Shown here in pieces: positions 62,171 through 64,000 of a DNA stretch of 64,000 nucleotides. Within the stretch, counting starts at the first letter, position 1, and every line of letters begins with the position of its first letter. The notes under the pieces are model-generated. The model was not told the origin of the DNA. It was given only the letters and a program-made list of their open reading frames with translations, and did no database searches. The position numbers and the translations under genes are program-made. Location: the NCBI RefSeq assembly GCF_014649815.1, contig NZ_BMTT01000002.1, positions 434,001-498,000 on the forward strand, read 5' to 3'. The stretch is from Streptomyces mutabilis. GTDB lineage: Bacteria > Actinomycetota > Actinomycetes > Streptomycetales > Streptomycetaceae.

Positions 62171-62246
62171 TGAAGTGGGCACTTACCCTCAGTTAGCGCA
62201 CCACTTATGGTTAGTGGTACCGACCCCCACAAGGAGTACCGAGGCC

Positions 62247-63101
62247 ATGAGCATCGTCGTCACCGGAGCCACCGGACACCTCGGCCGCCACGTCGTACGG
62301 CAGCTGCTGGAAAAGGTGCCGGCCGACCGGATCACCGCCGTCGTCCGCGACCGCGACAAGGCCGCCGACCTCGCCGCACGCGGCGTACGGCTCGCCGTCG
62401 CCGACTACAACGCCCCCGAGACCTTCGACGGCCTGTTCGCGGCCGGCGACCGCGTGCTGCTGGTCTCGGGCAACGAGTTCGACAAGGGCCGCGTCGGCCA
62501 GCACACGGTCGTGATCGACGCGGCCAAGAGGGCAGGTGTCGCCCTGCTCGCCTACACCAGCGCCCCCAGCAGCCTCACGGCCGCGCTCGCCGACGACCAC
62601 CGGGCAACCGAGGAGGTGCTGGTCGGTTCCGGCGTGCCGTACGTACTGCTGCGCAACGGCTGGTACCACGAGAACTACACCGAGCAGCTCGCCCCGGTCC
62701 TGGAACACGGAGCCGTCGTGCAGGCGGCCGGTGAGGGACGCGTCTCCTCCGCCTCCCGCGCCGACTACGCGGCCGCCGCGGTCGCCGTCCTGACCGGCGA
62801 GGGCCACGAGAACAAGGCGTACGAGCTGGGCGGTGACGAAGCGTGGAGCTTCGCCGAGTACGCCGCCGAGCTGAGCCGGCAGACCGGCCGGGAGATCGCC
62901 TACACCCCCGTCTCCACCGAGGCCTACACCGGCATCCTCACCGGCGCCGGAGTGCCCGCCCCGCTGGCCGAGGTCTTCGCGGGAGTGGACGCCGCCATCG
63001 AGGAGGGTGAGCTCGTCGTCCCCACCGGCGACCTGTCGCGGCTGACCGGCCGCCCGACCACACCGCTGGCCGAGGCCGTCGCCGAAGCGCTCAAGAGCTG
63101 A
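62247..63101 (+). CDS. NmrA/QOR2-like NAD(P)-binding oxidoreductase
   Basis: A 284-aa atypical SDR (YtfG/QOR2 type). The nucleotide loop is VVTGATGHLGRHVVRQLL, the NADP-selecting Arg is in VVRDRDKA, and later strands read VLLVSGNEFDKGRVGQH and LLAYTSAPSS. The substrate part includes LLRNGWYHENYTE. Members reduce quinones or diketones with NADPH. AAGGAG is ten bases before the ATG. Control by the palindromes upstream is likely. It is monocistronic, closed by the hairpin at 63123-63164. Confidence 0.9.
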   Translation: MSIVVTGATGHLGRHVVRQLLEKVPADRITAVVRDRDKAADLAARGVRLAVADYNAPETFDGLFAAGDRVLLVSGNEFDKGRVGQHTVVIDAAKRAGVALLAYTSAPSSLTAALADDHRATEEVLVGSGVPYVLLRNGWYHENYTEQLAPVLEHGAVVQAAGEGRVSSASRADYAAAAVAVLTGEGHENKAYELGGDEAWSFAEYAAELSRQTGREIAYTPVSTEAYTGILTGAGVPAPLAEVFAGVDAAIEEGELVVPTGDLSRLTGRPTTPLAEAVAEALKS

Positions 63102-63122
63102 CCTGCGCCGCAGGCCCCACAC

Positions 63123-63164
63123 CCTCCTGTCATGACCGTATACCGATACGGGCATGACAGGAGG
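63123..63164 (+). terminator. Terminator after the NmrA-like gene
   Basis: Outer arms cctcctgtcatg and catgacaggagg (12 bp) enclose a second stem ccgtat/atacgg. Confidence 0.8.
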
Positions 63165-63234
63165 CCGGGTGCGGCGCTACCTTCGTCCTGGCATGCATCC
63201 GTCCCGGCATGCCGAGTGCGAGAAGGAGGTGCCC

Positions 63235-64000
63235 GTGGCCGGGTCGTCCAGGAGTGAGCAGCGCATAGGCCTGCTGAACGGCTTCGCGGCGTACGGGATG
63301 TGGGGCCTGGTCCCACTGTTCTGGCCGCTGCTCAAGCCCGCGGGCGCCGGGGAGATCCTCGCCCACCGGATGGTGTGGTCCCTCGCGTTCGTCGCCGTCG
63401 CACTGCTGGTCGTACGTCGCTGGGCCTGGGCCGGGGAACTGCTGCGGCAGCCGCGCAGGCTCGGTCTGGTCGCCGTGGCCGCGGCGGTCATCACCGTCAA
63501 CTGGGGCGTCTACATCTGGGCCGTGAACAGCGGCCATGTCGTCGAGGCCTCGCTCGGGTACTTCATCAACCCGCTGGTCACCATCGCGATGGGCGTGCTG
63601 CTGCTGAAGGAGCGGTTGCGGCCCGTGCAGTGGGCGGCGGTCGGCACCGGCTTCGCGGCGGTGATCGTCCTGACCGTCGGCTACGGCAGGCCGCCGTGGA
63701 TCTCCCTCTGCCTCGCCTTCTCCTTCGCCACGTACGGCTTGGTGAAGAAGAAGGTCAACCTCGGCGGCGTCGAGTCGCTGGCCGCCGAGACGGCGATCCA
63801 GTTCCTTCCCGCGCTCGGCTACGTGCTGTGGCTGGGCGCGCAGGGCGAGTCGACGTTCGCCTCCGAGGGCCTCGGGCACTCGGCGCTGCTGGCCGCGACC
63901 GGTCTGGTCACCGCCATCCCCCTGGTCTGCTTCGGCGCGGCGGCGATCCGCGTGCCGTTGTCCACGCTGGGACTGCTGCAGTACCTGGCCCCGGTCTTCC
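63235..64000 (+). CDS. rarD: RarD/EamA-family permease (3' end beyond the window)
   Basis: At least 255 codons are visible; the gene runs off the window end. The protein begins VAGSSRSEQRIGLLNGFAAY, with GMWGLVPLFWPLLKPAGAGE and AHRMVWSLAF, the RarD signature. EamA helices such as VNWGVYIWAVNSGHVVEASLG and YFINPLVTIAMGVLLLKERL (the latter typical of drug/metabolite transporters) follow. GTG at 63235 has AGGAGG six bases upstream; an in-frame ATG at 63193 would add 14 residues. The substrate is unknown; chloramphenicol-sensitivity is only a historical label. Confidence 0.9.
   Translation, partial: MAGSSRSEQRIGLLNGFAAYGMWGLVPLFWPLLKPAGAGEILAHRMVWSLAFVAVALLVVRRWAWAGELLRQPRRLGLVAVAAAVITVNWGVYIWAVNSGHVVEASLGYFINPLVTIAMGVLLLKERLRPVQWAAVGTGFAAVIVLTVGYGRPPWISLCLAFSFATYGLVKKKVNLGGVESLAAETAIQFLPALGYVLWLGAQGESTFASEGLGHSALLAATGLVTAIPLVCFGAAAIRVPLSTLGLLQYLAPVF

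Overview
The window is a 64 kb piece of a high-GC actinomycete chromosome, almost certainly Streptomyces. The supporting signs are GC-rich coding with strong third-position bias, many GTG starts and one TTG start, WhiB-free house-keeping operons with Streptomyces-length products (RpoB 1161 aa, RpoC 1299 aa, L10 176 aa), and a gene order that matches, from memory and unverified, the S. coelicolor interval from about SCO4593 to SCO4668 read backwards.

Layout. 39-6571: a DesK/NarL-type two-component pair next to a MacB/FtsX-type ABC exporter, then a PD-(D/E)XK (Rpn-like) gene whose C-terminal part has been tandemly duplicated. 6766-11142: the str operon rpsL-rpsG-fusA-tuf (minus strand). 11143-13476: a relic zone with a DUF4913 fragment, a 5'-truncated and frameshifted lipoprotein gene, and an IS5-type transposase remnant. 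13477-15929: a GT2 glycosyltransferase and a divergent PIG-V-like mannosyltransferase. 16007-30165: the RNA polymerase and ribosomal protein block (rpoC, rpoB, rplL, rplJ, two lipoproteins, rplA, rplK, nusG, secE, tRNA-Trp), all on the minus strand. 30391-38461: aspartate-type aminotransferase, adenosine deaminase, MurB, a TetR/MFS/DUF3291 cassette with two matching operators, a MaoC pair of the mycobacterial HadAB type, and rpmG. 38553-44170: tRNA-Met, tRNA-Thr, an amidohydrolase-fold protein without its metal ligands, an SDR, a small Cys protein, a tRNA-Tyr 3'-half that looks like an integration-site relic, YajQ, small membrane proteins and HtpX. 44484-54702: a compact complex I module, nuoA-B-C-H-I-J-K-L-M-N, with no nuoD, E, F or G. 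54917-58803: two paralogous sensor kinases and one response regulator. 59075-62054: korA-korB, a ferredoxin-dependent 2-oxoglutarate oxidoreductase. 62247 to the end: an NmrA-like oxidoreductase behind a palindromic operator and a 3'-truncated RarD/EamA permease.

Most of the window is conserved core. The most interesting part is the right-hand third: a peripheral-arm-poor complex I, with unusual disordered tails on NuoB, NuoC and NuoI, sits a few kilobases from a ferredoxin-reducing enzyme, with a twin-kinase signalling set between them. This suggests, but does not prove, a ferredoxin-fed respiratory unit. Signs of past mobile DNA are limited to the relic zone near 11.6-13.5 kb and the tRNA-Tyr fragment at 41.6 kb.
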